This document shows positions 26,388 to 37,280 of a stretch of DNA of 49,607 nucleotides, piece after piece. The translations under genes and the position numbers were made by a program. Position 1 is the stretch's first letter; every line of letters starts with the position of its first letter. Under the pieces are notes generated by a model. The model worked only from the letters and a program-made list of their open reading frames with translations, was not told the origin of the DNA and did not search any database. The DNA comes from Bacillaceae bacterium S4-13-56 (GTDB lineage Bacteria > Bacillota > Bacilli > Bacillales > JAWJLM01): positions 1-49,607 of the forward strand of contig JAWJLM010000034.1 of assembly GCA_040191315.1 (NCBI GenBank), read 5' to 3'.

Positions 26388-26418
26388 AGTCTATGATTTA
26401 GTCCATCAGAATTATGAC
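26388..26418 (-). promoter_or_regulatory. Candidate SigE promoter of spoIVA
   Basis: Minus strand: GTCATAATT and CATAGACT with 14 bases between, about 70 bases before the TTG start. It resembles the SigE consensus (KMATATT, 14-15 bases, CATACAnT), as expected for a mother-cell gene. Confidence 0.55.
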
Positions 26419-26500
26419 TTGTTCACAGAAAAATTCTATGCTTGTTTTACTTTATTATTAAATCTAGTAAAACATTCGTATTTTTTTGAAAAAAGATAGC

Positions 26501-26547
26501 AAAAAAATACGGTTTGAAATTCTAAATATGAATTTCAAACCGTATTT
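26501..26547 (-). terminator. Long hairpin terminator left of pdhD
   Basis: An 18-bp perfect stem (AAATACGGTTTGAAATTC and its complement) with a 7-nt loop and seven U residues on the minus strand. It probably stops pdh read-through before the spoIVA promoter. Confidence 0.8.
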
Positions 26548-26570
26548 ACCATTTCCCTCTGAATAAGTAC

Positions 26571-26612
26571 AACTAAGGTATTCACCATAAAGCCTTGTTG
26601 AATACCTTAGTT
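26571..26612. repeat. 14-bp inverted repeat hairpin
   Basis: AACTAAGGTATTCA and its exact complement surround a 14-nt loop. There is no U run on the minus strand and a short one on the plus strand. It sits between the terminator at 26501-26547 and repeat B1; role unclear. Confidence 0.6.
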
Positions 26613-26616
26613 TTCT

Positions 26617-26771
26617 AATAACATAAGAAAATTTATCTAGCTCCAGCGAAAAAGCCTCATCGAGTGATCTTCAAAGTTTTTGCCCCGAGTAAGGAAAGCT
26701 ACATAGAGCTACTTCGCAGAAACAAGTGTCTTTCTTGTTTAGAAGGGCGCTTTCGCTTTTCTTATGTTATT
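26617..26771 (-). repeat. Interspersed repeat family B, copy B1
   Basis: About 155 bp, inverse orientation. It is bounded by a perfect 15-bp terminal inverted repeat (AATAACATAAGAAAA at 26617-26631 and its complement at 26757-26771), whose outer end covers the pdhD stop codon. Inside are the family blocks TCTAGCTCCAGCGAAAAAGC, CCCCGAGTAA, TACTTCGCAGAAACAAG and AAGGGCGCTTTCGC. The element lies at the point where gene order changes from the spoIVA region to the pdh region. Confidence 0.85.
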
Positions 26772-28176
26772 TGGTTATATGAATGGGTGTCCCTAAAGCA
26801 ACTTCTGCTGCTTCCATCGTAATCTCCCCTAAAGTTGGATGAGCGTGAATAGTCAATGCAAGATCTTCTGCCGTCATTCCTGCTTCAATTGCGAGACCTA
26901 ATTCAGCAATCATGTCACTTGCATTAACTCCAGCTATTTGAGCTCCTATAATTAAACCATCTTCTTTACGAGTAACAAGCTTAACAAATCCATCACTCTC
27001 ATTTAGAGAAAGGGCGCGACCATTTGCTGCAAATGGAAACTTAGCTGCATTTACTTCATATCCTTGGTCTTTCGCTTCTTTTTCTGTTAGTCCTACACTA
27101 GCTAATTCAGGGTCAGAGAATACAACAGCAGGGATACCTAAATAATCGATTTCAGATTTTTCTCCACTAATTGCTTCAGCTGCAATTTTTCCTTCATAAG
27201 AAGCTTTATGGGCTAGAGGAGGTCCTTCTACAATATCACCAATCGCATAAATGTTAGGGATATTAGTACGACATTGCTTATCTATCTTAATAATTCCTCG
27301 GTCTGTCTTTTCAACACCGAGCTCATCTAACCCAATTTCATCTGTATTTGGTTTACGACCAACAGTTACAAGAACATAATCAACTTCAAGAGTTTCCTCT
27401 TTTCCTTTAGCATCATAGGTAACTTTAACACCATTTTTCGTTTCCTCAGCACCTTTAGCCATCGCTTCGGTGATGATGTTAACACCTTTTTTCTTAAGGC
27501 GACGTTTTACTAAAGAGCTCATTTGTTTTTCAAATCCACCTAAAATTTCCTTAGTACCTTCAAGGATAGTTATTTCCGTACCAAAGTTAGCATAGGCAGT
27601 TCCGAGTTCGGTTCCTATATAGCCTCCACCAATGACCACCATACTTTTTGGTATCTCTTTTAAATTTAGAGCTCCTGTTGAATCTAAAATACGATCAGAA
27701 AACTTAAAGGATGGGATTTCAATAGGACGAGAACCTGTAGCAATAATACAGTTGTTAAATTTATAAGTCTGAGATGAATTTTCATCCATGATGCGAACTG
27801 TATTTTTATCTACAAAGTAAACCTCTCCTCTAATAATTTCCACTTTATTTCCTTTTAATAAACCTTCTACTCCGCCAGTTAATTTACTGACAACACTTTC
27901 TTTCCATTCTTGGACCTTTGAAAAATCGACTGTAACATTTTCAGCCTTAATTCCGATATCTTCGGAGTGCTTAGCATTCTCGTAACGATGTCCAGCGGAA
28001 ATTAAAGCTTTAGATGGGATACATCCCACATTCAAACAAACTCCACCAAGTGTTCCTTTATCAGCAATAGCGACCTTTTGTCCCAGTTGTGCTGCGCGAA
28101 TTGCAGCAACGTAACCTCCAGGACCGGCACCAACAACAAGTGTGTCTAGTTCAATCGGAAAATCTCCAACTACCAT
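26767..28176 (-). CDS. pdhD: Dihydrolipoyl dehydrogenase (E3)
   Basis: 469-residue flavoprotein disulfide reductase: FAD-binding [12 protein letters not shown] (14-25), redox disulfide [16 protein letters not shown]-binding [13 protein letters not shown], and the C-terminal active-site histidine in HAHPTLGE. It reoxidises the lipoyl groups of E2 and reduces NAD. GGAGGG precedes the ATG; it lies 3 bases after pdhC. Last gene of pdhABCD. Confidence 0.97.
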   Translation of the reverse strand: MVVGDFPIELDTLVVGAGPGGYVAAIRAAQLGQKVAIADKGTLGGVCLNVGCIPSKALISAGHRYENAKHSEDIGIKAENVTVDFSKVQEWKESVVSKLTGGVEGLLKGNKVEIIRGEVYFVDKNTVRIMDENSSQTYKFNNCIIATGSRPIEIPSFKFSDRILDSTGALNLKEIPKSMVVIGGGYIGTELGTAYANFGTEITILEGTKEILGGFEKQMSSLVKRRLKKKGVNIITEAMAKGAEETKNGVKVTYDAKGKEETLEVDYVLVTVGRKPNTDEIGLDELGVEKTDRGIIKIDKQCRTNIPNIYAIGDIVEGPPLAHKASYEGKIAAEAISGEKSEIDYLGIPAVVFSDPELASVGLTEKEAKDQGYEVNAAKFPFAANGRALSLNESDGFVKLVTRKEDGLIIGAQIAGVNASDMIAELGLAIEAGMTAEDLALTIHAHPTLGEITMEAAEVALGTPIHITK

Positions 28177-28179
28177 TGA

Positions 28180-29487
28180 TTATCCCTCCATCATAATTAA
28201 TTGTGGATCATTCAATAGACGCTTAATATGGTTTAGTGCATGCTGAGCAGTTGCGCCATCAATTAGACGATGATCAAAGCTTAAAGATACTGCTAATACA
28301 GGGGCCACGACAATTTGGCCGTCACGAACTACGGGTTTCTCAGCGATTCGACCAATGCCTAAGATAGCCGCTTCCGGATAATTAATAACCGGAGTAAACC
28401 ATTGACCTCCTGCGGATCCAATATTCGTAATAGTACAAGAAGCTCCCTTCATTTCATCAGGAGATAATTTCCCATCACGGGCTTTTGTAGCCAACTCGTT
28501 AATTTCATTAGAAATTCTAAAAATGGATTTACGATCAGCATTTTTTACGACAGGTACCAATAATCCTTTTTCAGTATCTGCTGCTATTCCAATATTGTAG
28601 TAATGCTTCTGAACAATTTCTTCTGTTTCATCATCAATAGAAGCATTCAATATTGGATATTCACGTAAGGCGGAAACAAGAGCTTTCACAACGTATGGAA
28701 GATAAGTTAACTTTATTTCTTTTTCTGCTGCAACAGCCTTAAATTTCTTACGGTGAGCCACAAGCTCCGTTACATCTACTTCATCCATTAAAGTAACATG
28801 TGGTGCAGTTGTTTTAGACTTAACCATAGCTTTTGCAATAGATTTACGAATTCCACTCATCTTTTCACGTGTTTCTGGTAAATCCCCTTCAGGAATAGAT
28901 GGTTTTGTCTCTTTTGGTGCTTTCGGTTCTTCTGTTGTTTCAGTCCCTTGTACTTTCTCTTCAGTTGCTTCTGGAGTCTCTCCATTTAAGAAAGCTTCGA
29001 CGTCTTCTTTTAAAATACGCCCGTTTTTACCAGTCCCTTGTACTTGAGAGATCTCTACATTATTATCACGCGCATATTTACGAACGGAAGGCATTGCAAT
29101 CACACGTGAACCATCACCTTCACCACCGCTCTCAGTTTGTGGTTTGCGTTCAGGTGATTTTTGTGTAGCTTCTTCCTTTGGAGTCTCTTCTTTCGTTGGT
29201 TCTTGAGCAGGTTTATCTTCTTGAGCAGGAGAATCCGCAGAATTTCCACCTTCTCCATCAAATGTAATAATTGTGTCTCCTACTACAGCCACCGAACCTT
29301 CTTCTACATTAATTTTTGTTACTTTCCCTTCAACAGGAGATGGGATTTCAACAACAGCTTTATCATTCTGAACTTCACAAAGAACGTCATCTTCTTTGAC
29401 TTCGTCGCCCACTTTTACAAACCATTTTACGATCTCACCTTCGTGAATTCCTTCTCCAATGTCCGGCAATTTAAATTCATAAGCCAC
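28180..29487 (-). CDS. pdhC: Dihydrolipoyllysine acetyltransferase (E2) of pyruvate dehydrogenase
   Basis: 435 residues. One N-terminal lipoyl domain with the lipoylated lysine K43 in [11 protein letters not shown]; an acidic, Thr/Pro/Glu-rich linker (about 82-125); an E3-binding domain (about 129-168); a second linker; and the catalytic domain ending with the [10 protein letters not shown] active-site motif. It forms the core of the complex and makes acetyl-CoA. The start is GTG, 8 bases after GGAGG. It lies 27 bases after pdhB. Confidence 0.97.
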   Translation of the reverse strand: MAYEFKLPDIGEGIHEGEIVKWFVKVGDEVKEDDVLCEVQNDKAVVEIPSPVEGKVTKINVEEGSVAVVGDTIITFDGEGGNSADSPAQEDKPAQEPTKEETPKEEATQKSPERKPQTESGGEGDGSRVIAMPSVRKYARDNNVEISQVQGTGKNGRILKEDVEAFLNGETPEATEEKVQGTETTEEPKAPKETKPSIPEGDLPETREKMSGIRKSIAKAMVKSKTTAPHVTLMDEVDVTELVAHRKKFKAVAAEKEIKLTYLPYVVKALVSALREYPILNASIDDETEEIVQKHYYNIGIAADTEKGLLVPVVKNADRKSIFRISNEINELATKARDGKLSPDEMKGASCTITNIGSAGGQWFTPVINYPEAAILGIGRIAEKPVVRDGQIVVAPVLAVSLSFDHRLIDGATAQHALNHIKRLLNDPQLIMMEG

Positions 29488-29514
29488 TATAGCAACCTCC
29501 TATCTATTCTTTCA

Positions 29515-30492
29515 TTAAAAGTTTAGTACTTGATTTACTTTTTCAATAATGTCGTTATAATTTGGTAGCCAAACTTCTTCTGCTTGTGAGAATGGATAAA
29601 CCGTATCAGGTGCTGTAACTCTTAGAACTGGCGCCTCTAAATACAAAATTGCCTGTTCTTGTATTTCTGCAACTACATTAGCGGATACACCAGCTTGACG
29701 CTGTGCTTCTTGAACAACCACTACACGGTTAGTTTTTTCTACTGATTTAAGAATGGTTTCATAATCAATAGGACTAACTGTTCGAAGATCAATAACTTCT
29801 GCACTTATTCCTTCTTTTTCGAGCTCTTCTGCTGCTTTCAAGCTGGAATGAACCATTGCACCGTAGGATACAAGAGTAACATCTGTTCCTTCTCTTTTCA
29901 CATCTGCTTTCCCAATTTCAATCGTATATTCCTCTTCTGGAACTTCTTCGCGGAATGAACGGTAAAGTTTCATATGTTCCAAGAAGATAACTGGATCATT
30001 GTCGCGAATTGCTGAAATAAGCAGTCCCTTAGCCTCGTATGGAGTGGAAGGGATAACAACTTTTAATCCTGGCTGTTGGGCCAGTAGCCCCTCTAAACTA
30101 TCTGCGTGTAATTCAGGTGTATGAACTCCGCCACCAAAAGGCGAACGAATAGTTATTGGCATATTATAGGTACCACCTGAACGATATCTCATACGAGCCA
30201 TTTGACCAGAAATAGCGTCCATAGCTTCGTATACGAAGCCAAAGAACTGAATCTCTGGAACTGGACGGTATCCTTGCAACGCCAATCCAATAGCTAGCCC
30301 ACCAATTCCTGACTCCGCAAGTGGAGTATCAAAAACACGTTCTTCCCCAAACTCCTTTTGAAGTCCATCAGTAGCACGGAACACACCACCATTTTGACCT
30401 ACATCTTCCCCAAAGATCAAAACATTTTCATCATTTTTCAACTCAGTGTGTAACGCATTAGTGATAGCTTGAATCATTGTCATTTGTGCCAT
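29515..30492 (-). CDS. pdhB: Pyruvate dehydrogenase E1 beta subunit
   Basis: 325-residue E1 beta with the transketolase pyrimidine-binding fold: [66 protein letters not shown]. It pairs with PdhA to decarboxylate pyruvate with thiamine diphosphate. The start lies 3 bases after the pdhA stop, with AAGGAG inside pdhA. Confidence 0.97.
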   Translation of the reverse strand: MAQMTMIQAITNALHTELKNDENVLIFGEDVGQNGGVFRATDGLQKEFGEERVFDTPLAESGIGGLAIGLALQGYRPVPEIQFFGFVYEAMDAISGQMARMRYRSGGTYNMPITIRSPFGGGVHTPELHADSLEGLLAQQPGLKVVIPSTPYEAKGLLISAIRDNDPVIFLEHMKLYRSFREEVPEEEYTIEIGKADVKREGTDVTLVSYGAMVHSSLKAAEELEKEGISAEVIDLRTVSPIDYETILKSVEKTNRVVVVQEAQRQAGVSANVVAEIQEQAILYLEAPVLRVTAPDTVYPFSQAEEVWLPNYNDIIEKVNQVLNF

Positions 30493-30495
30493 GAT

Positions 30496-31581
<1,086 letters not shown>

Positions 31582-31634
31582 TCACCTCTTCCTTTCTTCC
31601 ATTCCAAATATTTTTACCTCATATTAGCATTCCC

Positions 31635-31671
31635 AAAAAGAGAAATTTTGTGTACCAAATTTAGCTTCTCT
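31635..31671 (-). terminator. Terminator-like hairpin in the pdhA leader
   Basis: On the minus strand an AGAGAA/TTCTCT stem with inner AATTT/AAATT pairing is followed at once by five U residues, about 65 bases before the pdhA start and downstream of the likely promoter. It has the form of an attenuator, but no competing antiterminator fold was worked out. Confidence 0.5.
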
Positions 31672-31729
31672 TCAAATACCCTCTTCTAATGGAATATAAT
31701 CGCCTTTTTAGTTTTTCTCAGAAACTGTT

Positions 31730-31759
31730 ATAATAAAATTAAGCGCTAAACTGATACAA
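31730..31759 (-). promoter_or_regulatory. Candidate SigA promoter of pdhABCD
   Basis: Minus strand: TTGTAT, 18-base spacer, TATTAT. It is the best match in the region before pdhA and leaves a leader of about 145 bases. The rest of the gap up to B2 (31760-31933) is A/T-rich with nothing else clear. Confidence 0.5.
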
Positions 31760-31933
31760 TTTTGCTTTTGATTGTAGTTTACATGAAATAACTTTGCTTA
31801 GTCAAACACTTTGTTTATATTTTTAATAGTTTAACACCACGATGATAGGAATAATCAAAAAGGCGGCTTCACGAAACTGTATTACCATTTTTATAACCCT
31901 GTACTATAAATAATAATTACTACTAATTTTTGA

Positions 31934-32083
31934 TTAAGAAAAGCGCAAGCGGCCTTCAAAACAAGAAAAGCACTTGTTTCTGCGAAGTAGTTCTAAGTAG
32001 TTTTCCTTTGTGCGATTACTCGAGGCAAAAGCTTTGAAGATTACTCGATAAAGCTTTTTCGCTGGAACTAGACAAATTTTATG
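31934..32083 (+). repeat. Interspersed repeat family B, copy B2
   Basis: About 150 bp: left end TTAAGAAAAGCGCAAGCGGC, middle ACAAGAAAAGCACTTGTTTC and TGCGAAGTAG, right end CTTTTTCGCTGGAACTAGAC. It lies between the pdhA leader and the ykyA-side terminator. A short frame can be read through it on the minus strand but it follows the repeat, not a protein. Confidence 0.88.
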
Positions 32084-32096
32084 TTTTTTTGAAAAT

Positions 32097-32132
32097 AAAA
32101 AACAGTCCTGCATTTTAGCAAGACTGTTTTTA
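32097..32132. terminator. Bidirectional hairpin downstream of ykyA
   Basis: A 10-bp stem (AAAAACAGTC/GACTGTTTTT) with A/T runs on both sides. It lies past repeat A4, so ykyA transcripts would pass through A4 before ending here. Confidence 0.65.
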
Positions 32133-32140
32133 TACTTTTT

Positions 32141-32370
32141 TATCCCGCATTTACGGGCAGCCACCCATGAAGCAAGCTTTACAAACATGGATGAAAAATT
32201 TAATATTTTATTTTCATGGGAGTAATACCTCCCCCTCAAGTCTTAAGCAAAACGAAAAGAGTAGGTGGGATGAAATCCCCGTAAATTTCCGATTGAATCA
32301 AGGGTCTTTAGGTCATACCATTGGTTGCTAACAATCAGTGGGGACGGCCACTGATTGAAGTTTCACTTTA
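32141..32370 (-). repeat. Interspersed repeat family A, copy A4
   Basis: About 230 bp in inverse orientation and near full length. Read on the minus strand it starts with AAAGTGAAACTTCAATCAG directly on the ykyA stop codon, has the hairpin CAGTGG..CCACTGATTG, AAAGACCCTTGATTCAATCGG, a variant core, the central A/T-rich part and the right end AATGCGGGATAAA. The TAA of ykyA is shared with the element edge. Confidence 0.88.
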
Positions 32371-33039
32371 TGAGTTTTCTGAATCACCATAGTCAACATT
32401 GAGATCGGTACTCTCATAAAACTCTCTTTTAGCTTCATTATATTCCTTAGTTAGATTATTAAATGTAGAATTCAACTCATTGACTTGATCGTAACTTGCA
32501 TTGATTTTATCAATTTGTTGCTCCAATTCCTCTTTTTCTAGATCTTCTTTTTGAAGCATTGTATATAATTCCTTATCTAATTCCATAGAGGAAGCGTATG
32601 CATCATGTAAGTCATTATAGGCTTTATAACGATTTTCCATAGCTGTTTTAAGCTGGTTTACTTTTTCCTTTTGTTCATCTGTCTCTAAATCACTAATATA
32701 TTGTTCTATTTTATCAAATTCTTGTTTAGCCGAATCAATACTTGCTTTCTCAAGTTCTAATTTAACTTCCCTTTGTTCAATGAGATTAATGGCTTCCTGG
32801 GATAATGTTTTAATTTGCTCAAAATCATTCATCCCAAGATCAATAATTTGATCATACAAATCTTTTTCTTGTTGCTCTAATTCAATTAATGGTTGTTGCT
32901 GTTCTTTAAAGCCTTCTTCCTGAGTAACGGCGTTCTCTAGATGGTTGTAAATTTCTTCTTCTGCATTTGGTTCATTAGAACAACCAATAAGAACAGCCGG
33001 AATTGCTAGCATCATTACTAATTGTTTTTTTAAGTTCAA
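32368..33039 (-). CDS. ykyA: YkyA-type lipoprotein
   Basis: 223-residue lipoprotein. The signal peptide ends in a LIGC lipobox (about residue 18-21), and the mature protein is almost entirely charged coiled coil rich in Glu, Lys and Gln, as in the YkyA/putative cell-wall binding lipoprotein family. The start is TTG at 33039, after GGAGG; the longer frame is not supported. It lies divergent from def and near pdhA, as in B. subtilis. Function not established. Confidence 0.8.
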   Translation of the reverse strand: MNLKKQLVMMLAIPAVLIGCSNEPNAEEEIYNHLENAVTQEEGFKEQQQPLIELEQQEKDLYDQIIDLGMNDFEQIKTLSQEAINLIEQREVKLELEKASIDSAKQEFDKIEQYISDLETDEQKEKVNQLKTAMENRYKAYNDLHDAYASSMELDKELYTMLQKEDLEKEELEQQIDKINASYDQVNELNSTFNNLTKEYNEAKREFYESTDLNVDYGDSENS

Positions 33040-33278
33040 TGTAATATCCTCCTTAACCCTTACCATTAATCTGGTTGTTATGCTCATTAGTATATCATAT
33101 CAAAATATAAAAAAGATTTATGAAACGATTTACTAAGAATAAAAAATTCTATTTGGTACAAGTTTATGTACTTCAATAGTAATGATGACATTTTTTAAGT
33201 GGGAAATCCAGAGGTTATTATGCTAAACTAAATATAAATTATGAATAAAATTAATATAGAATTCGAGGAGTGAACACC

Positions 33279-33842
33279 ATGTCTGATTTGATTACCATGA
33301 AAGACATAATAAGAGAAGGTCATCCAGTTTTGCGACAAGTTGCTAACAAGGTTGATCTCCCACCAACAGAAGAAGAAAAGGAAACCTTATCACGCATGCT
33401 CGAGTTTTTAATAAATAGCCAAGATGAAAAATTAGCAGAAGAACTTCAACTAAGACCTGGAGTTGGTTTAGCAGCACCTCAAATTGGGATTTCAAAAAGA
33501 ATGATTGCCGTACATTTTACTGATTATGATGAAAAGGAATATAGTTACGGTCTATTTAACCCAAAAATAGTTAGTCACTCTGTTGAAAAAAGCTATCTTT
33601 CAACTGGTGAAGGATGTTTATCTGTAGACAGAGATGTTCCAGGATACGTTCCTCGCCATAAAAAAATCACAGTTAAAGCTACTGATTTGGATGGAAATGA
33701 AGTAAGTCTTCGATTAAAAGGCTTAGCATCCATCATCTTCCAACATGAAATTGATCATTTAAATGGAATTATGTTCTATGATCATATTAATAAACAAGAT
33801 CCTTATGCTGAACCTGAAAACTGCTCGCCTGTAGATAAATAA
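33279..33842 (+). CDS. def: Peptide deformylase
   Basis: 187-residue type 2 deformylase with all three motifs: [16 protein letters not shown] and QHEIDHLNG, including the inserted segments typical of the long Gram-positive form. It removes the formyl group from new proteins using a bound metal (Cys and two His). The ATG at 33279 follows GAGGAG; an upstream in-frame GTG is not needed. It corresponds to ykrB/defB. A strong terminator follows. Confidence 0.96.
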   Translation: MSDLITMKDIIREGHPVLRQVANKVDLPPTEEEKETLSRMLEFLINSQDEKLAEELQLRPGVGLAAPQIGISKRMIAVHFTDYDEKEYSYGLFNPKIVSHSVEKSYLSTGEGCLSVDRDVPGYVPRHKKITVKATDLDGNEVSLRLKGLASIIFQHEIDHLNGIMFYDHINKQDPYAEPENCSPVDK

Positions 33843-33844
33843 CC

Positions 33845-33876
33845 AAAAGCCGCCCTTTTTAAAAGGGTGGCTTTTT
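33845..33876 (+). terminator. Terminator of def
   Basis: A 15-bp stem with one G-T pair (AAAAGCCGCCCTTTT) and a 2-nt centre, followed by T residues, 3 bases after the def stop. Confidence 0.88.
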
Positions 33877-34059
33877 GTATGGAAAGAATAAATCGAATCA
33901 ATACTGCGAATTTTATAAAATAGATGATAGATTCTTCCAAGAAACATATTGTTTCTATACAATTATTGCTTATTTCGTACTATACTATAAGTAAGAGGAA
34001 AGGGTCGGTTGCGTTTAAAAAAGCTTTTCTTCGTATAAAGAAAGGAGATGTATGATATA

Positions 34060-34131
34060 ATGTTAAAACGTTTAAGGGAAAAGCTAAAAAAAAGATGGAA
34101 AGATATTTTAGGTCGTAAAGATTATGCGTAA
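34060..34131 (+). CDS. Possible 23-residue cationic peptide
   Basis: ATG to TAA frame of 23 codons, strongly basic and amphipathic (MLKRLREKLKKRWKDILG at its start, nine Lys/Arg in the first 15). An AAAGGAG site lies upstream, 12 bases before this ATG; an in-frame ATG at 34048 overlaps that site. It stands alone in the 474-bp gap between def and rpoY. I do not recognise it. The charge pattern and ribosome site argue for a real peptide; its shortness argues for caution. The rest of the gap (34132-34316) is the rpoY leader with no clear element. Confidence 0.45.
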   Translation: MLKRLREKLKKRWKDILGRKDYA

Positions 34132-34316
34132 TAAGGGTTAAACTTTCACAAATAAGTAACAAAAAGCCTTTAGGATCGTTGATATGGCTGTTCCACGGCA
34201 ATTCATTTAACTAAAGTCAAATAAAGTTAATAATTATCAAATAAAAAAAAACATGCTATGATTGGATACGGAATAAAAATGTGGAAATATTGCTGGAATA
34301 GTTAGGAGAGATAATT

Positions 34317-34529
34317 ATGATTTATAAGGTACTTTATCAGGAAATAGCCGGAGAAGTACCCGTTCGTGAACGGACTCAAGCCTTGTACATGGAGGCGAAC
34401 TCAGAAGCAGATGTAAGAAAGAAATTAGCCGAAAGAAACCTTAATATTGAATTTATACAAGGGTTAGAAGAAGAACATCTAGCCTACGAACAAAACCATA
34501 ATGAAGATTTTAAATTGGAGAAGGAGTAA
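34317..34529 (+). CDS. rpoY: RNA polymerase epsilon subunit
   Basis: 70-residue RpoY (YkzG) with [26 protein letters not shown] and a C terminus rich in Glu. It is a small auxiliary subunit of Firmicute RNA polymerase. Three bases separate it from rnjA, the invariant partner in Bacillus, so the two are co-transcribed. GGAGAG precedes the ATG. Confidence 0.95.
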   Translation: MIYKVLYQEIAGEVPVRERTQALYMEANSEADVRKKLAERNLNIEFIQGLEEEHLAYEQNHNEDFKLEKE

Positions 34530-34532
34530 TCA

Positions 34533-36200
34533 ATGAAATTTGTAAAAAACGACCAGACTGCAATTTTTGCATTGGGCGGGCTGGGTGAAATCGGAAAAAA
34601 TACGTACGGGATTCAATTTCAAGATGAAATCATTTTGATTGACGCTGGAATTAAATTCCCTGAAGATGAACTGCTTGGAATCGACTACGTTATTCCTGAT
34701 TACACTTATCTCGTCCAAAATCAGGATAAAATAAAGGGACTCTTCATCACTCATGGTCATGAAGACCATATTGGAGGAATTCCTTATTTGTTGAGGGAAA
34801 TTAACATCCCAATATATGGAGGAAAGTTAGCGATTGGCCTAATTAAGAATAAACTAGACGAACATGGCCTTTTAAGAAATGCAAAACTTCATACCTATAC
34901 AGAAGATGACGTTATTAAATTCCGCAAAACATCTGTTTCTTTCTTTAGAACCACCCATAGCATCCCGGATTCCTATGGTGTTGTTATAAAAACACCGCCA
35001 GGAAATATTGTACACACAGGAGATTTTAAATTTGACTTTACTCCTGTGGGTGAACCTGCCAACCTTACCAAAATGGCTGAAATCGGAAAAGAAGGTGTCC
35101 TATGCCTGCTTTCTGATAGTACAAATAGTGAGGTTCCAGGTTTCACTATGAGTGAACGTGTCGTGGGACAAAGTATTAGTGATATTTTTTCAAAAGCTAA
35201 AGGACGGTTGATATTTGCAACTTTCGCATCCAATATTCATCGTTTACAACAGATGGTGGAAGGTGCTGTTAAGCATAATCGGAAAGTAGCAGTTTTCGGA
35301 AGAAGTATGGAAGCTTCTATTTCCATTGGACTAGAGCTTGGTTATATACGAGCACCAAAAGATACTTTTATAGATGCTCATCAGATCAACCGATTGCCTA
35401 GTAGCGAGGTTGCGATTTTATGTACCGGTTCACAAGGTGAACCTATGGCTGCCCTTTCTCGAATTGCTAATGGAACACATCGTCAAATTCAAATCATTCC
35501 TGATGATACAGTTGTTTTCTCTTCTTCCCCTATTCCAGGTAACACTGTGAGCGTAAGTAAAACGATCAATATGTTGTTCCGTGCAGGTGCAGATGTAATC
35601 CACGGACCTTTAAGTGATATTCACACCTCTGGTCATGGAAGTCAGGAAGAACAGAAATTAATGCTTCGTCTTATCAAACCGAAGTACTTTATGCCGATTC
35701 ACGGTGAATATCGTATGTTAAAAATGCATACAAAACTTGCTGAAGATTGTGGTATTCCTCTCGATAATAGTTTTATCATGGATAATGGTGATGTATTAGC
35801 TTTAGGAAAAGATAATGCTATGATTTCTGGTAAAATACCATCTGGAAATGTTTATGTAGATGGCAGCGGGATTGGAGACATCGGTAATATCGTGCTCCGT
35901 GACCGTCGAATCCTTTCTGAGGAAGGTCTTGTTATCATAGTGGTGAGCATAAATATGAAGGAATTCAAGGTAGCTGCTGGCCCTGATATCATCTCTAGAG
36001 GATTTGTTTATATGAGGGAATCAGAAGACCTTATCAATGAAGCACAAAAGTTAATTGCTAGCCATTTAGACAAAATTATGGAGCGTAAAACTACGCAATG
36101 GTCAGAAATCAAAAATGAAATTACTGATACAATAGCTCCTTTCCTTTACGAAAAAACCAAAAGAAAACCAATGATCTTACCAATTATCATGGAAGTATAA
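34533..36200 (+). CDS. rnjA: Ribonuclease J1
   Basis: 555-residue RNase J1. The metallo-beta-lactamase motif [10 protein letters not shown] supplies zinc ligands; the beta-CASP domain and the C-terminal region ([14 protein letters not shown]) are complete. It is a 5' exonuclease and endonuclease central to mRNA and rRNA processing. AGAAGGAG precedes the ATG. Repeat B3 begins on the base after the stop codon. Confidence 0.97.
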   Translation: MKFVKNDQTAIFALGGLGEIGKNTYGIQFQDEIILIDAGIKFPEDELLGIDYVIPDYTYLVQNQDKIKGLFITHGHEDHIGGIPYLLREINIPIYGGKLAIGLIKNKLDEHGLLRNAKLHTYTEDDVIKFRKTSVSFFRTTHSIPDSYGVVIKTPPGNIVHTGDFKFDFTPVGEPANLTKMAEIGKEGVLCLLSDSTNSEVPGFTMSERVVGQSISDIFSKAKGRLIFATFASNIHRLQQMVEGAVKHNRKVAVFGRSMEASISIGLELGYIRAPKDTFIDAHQINRLPSSEVAILCTGSQGEPMAALSRIANGTHRQIQIIPDDTVVFSSSPIPGNTVSVSKTINMLFRAGADVIHGPLSDIHTSGHGSQEEQKLMLRLIKPKYFMPIHGEYRMLKMHTKLAEDCGIPLDNSFIMDNGDVLALGKDNAMISGKIPSGNVYVDGSGIGDIGNIVLRDRRILSEEGLVIIVVSINMKEFKVAAGPDIISRGFVYMRESEDLINEAQKLIASHLDKIMERKTTQWSEIKNEITDTIAPFLYEKTKRKPMILPIIMEV

Positions 36201-36339
36201 AGAAAAAGCATCAGCACTCTCGAAACAAGAAAAGCACTTGTTTCTTTGAAGAAGCTCTAAGTAGCTTCCCTTAGTGCGATTACTTGGGGGGAGCAAACTC
36301 TGAAGGTATTACGAAGAAATTTTTGCTGAAGCTAGACAG
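36201..36339 (+). repeat. Interspersed repeat family B, copy B3
   Basis: About 139 bp and diverged. Recognisable blocks: AACAAGAAAAGCACTTGTTTC, GCTCTAAGTAGCTTCCCTTA, GTGCGATTACTTGGGG, TTTGCTGAAGCTAGACAG. It starts next to the rnjA stop codon and ends against a terminator. Confidence 0.85.
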
Positions 36340-36370
36340 AAAAGGTGTTGGATTTCTCCAACACCTTTTT
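36340..36370. terminator. Shared terminator of rnjA and ktrC
   Basis: A 13-bp stem (AAAAGGTGTTGGA and its complement) with a TTTC loop and A/T runs on both sides, between convergent rnjA and ktrC. It should work in both directions. Confidence 0.88.
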
Positions 36371-37040
36371 ATTCTTCATCATCATTTACTAAGTTTTTCT
36401 CAAAGCGAGAGATATCCTGATCTGCACCAATAACAATCATAATATCATTTTCATTAATTTTTTCGGAAGCCATAGGAGAAACAATGATTTCCTTCCCCCT
36501 CTTAATCGCAACCACGTTACATCCATATTTTGCACGTATGTCTAATTCAATAAGGGTCCTTCCACTTATTTTCGTACCTGCTTTCACTTCCACAATACTA
36601 TACTCGTCTGATAGCTCTAAGTAATCTAATACATTATTTGATATTAGATTATGAGCAATTCTCTTCCCCATATCTCTTTCAGGATGAACGACATGGTGGG
36701 CACCAATCTTATTCAATACTTTTTCATGATAATCATTTTGAGCTTTCACAGTGATCTTTTTTACCCCTATTTCTACAAGCATCAAAGTTGTTAAAATACT
36801 TGATTGTATATTGTCTCCAATGGCTACAATCACATGGTCAATATTACGAATCCCAAGTTCACGAAGCACATTCTCATCCGTTGTATCCGCAATTACTGCA
36901 TGTGAGGCAACATCTTTAAACTCATTGACACGATCCTCATTTATGTCAATGGCTAATACATTCATGCCTTCCATACTTAACTCTTTACAAATACTTCCAC
37001 CGAATCGTCCTAATCCAATAACTGCAAATTCTTTTTTCAT
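36369..37040 (-). CDS. ktrC: Potassium uptake regulatory subunit KtrC
   Basis: 223 residues: an RCK-N NAD/ATP-binding domain (VIGLGRFGGSICKEL near the N terminus, LAIDINEDRVNEF after strand 2) and an RCK-C domain (about 140-215). It gates the KtrB/KtrD-type membrane subunits for K+ uptake. The ATG at 37040 lies 7 bases after GGAGG. Position next to rnjA is as ykqB in B. subtilis. No ktrD lies beside it. Confidence 0.92.
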   Translation of the reverse strand: MKKEFAVIGLGRFGGSICKELSMEGMNVLAIDINEDRVNEFKDVASHAVIADTTDENVLRELGIRNIDHVIVAIGDNIQSSILTTLMLVEIGVKKITVKAQNDYHEKVLNKIGAHHVVHPERDMGKRIAHNLISNNVLDYLELSDEYSIVEVKAGTKISGRTLIELDIRAKYGCNVVAIKRGKEIIVSPMASEKINENDIMIVIGADQDISRFEKNLVNDDEE

Positions 37041-37110
37041 ATTCAATCCTCCAAAACAGCAACAATCTTCCCACCTAGTTTAGCATAAAAGTTTCTACTT
37101 TCCTATTCCT

Positions 37111-37246
37111 AAGAAAGCACAAGCGCCCTTCGAAACAAGAAAAGCACTTGTTTCTGCGAAGTAGCTCTATGTATCTTTCTTTCCTTACTTGGGGCAAAAG
37201 CTTCGAAGATTACTCGATGAAATTTTTCGCTGGAGCTAGACAAATT
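37111..37246 (+). repeat. Interspersed repeat family B, copy B4
   Basis: About 136 bp: AAGAAAGCACAAGCGCCCTT at the left, AACAAGAAAAGCACTTGTTTC, GGGGCAAAAGCTTCGAAGA, and TTTTTCGCTGGAGCTAGACA at the right. It fills most of the gap between ktrC and the ABC exporter genes. Confidence 0.9.
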
Positions 37247-37280
37247 CTCTAACAACTCAGAAATAGCTGATAATATCAGA

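Noticed and set aside
31934-32239. A 101-residue minus-strand gene
   Set aside because: It runs through repeats B2 and A4 and the hairpin between them. Similar frames appear in other B copies because the DNA repeats.
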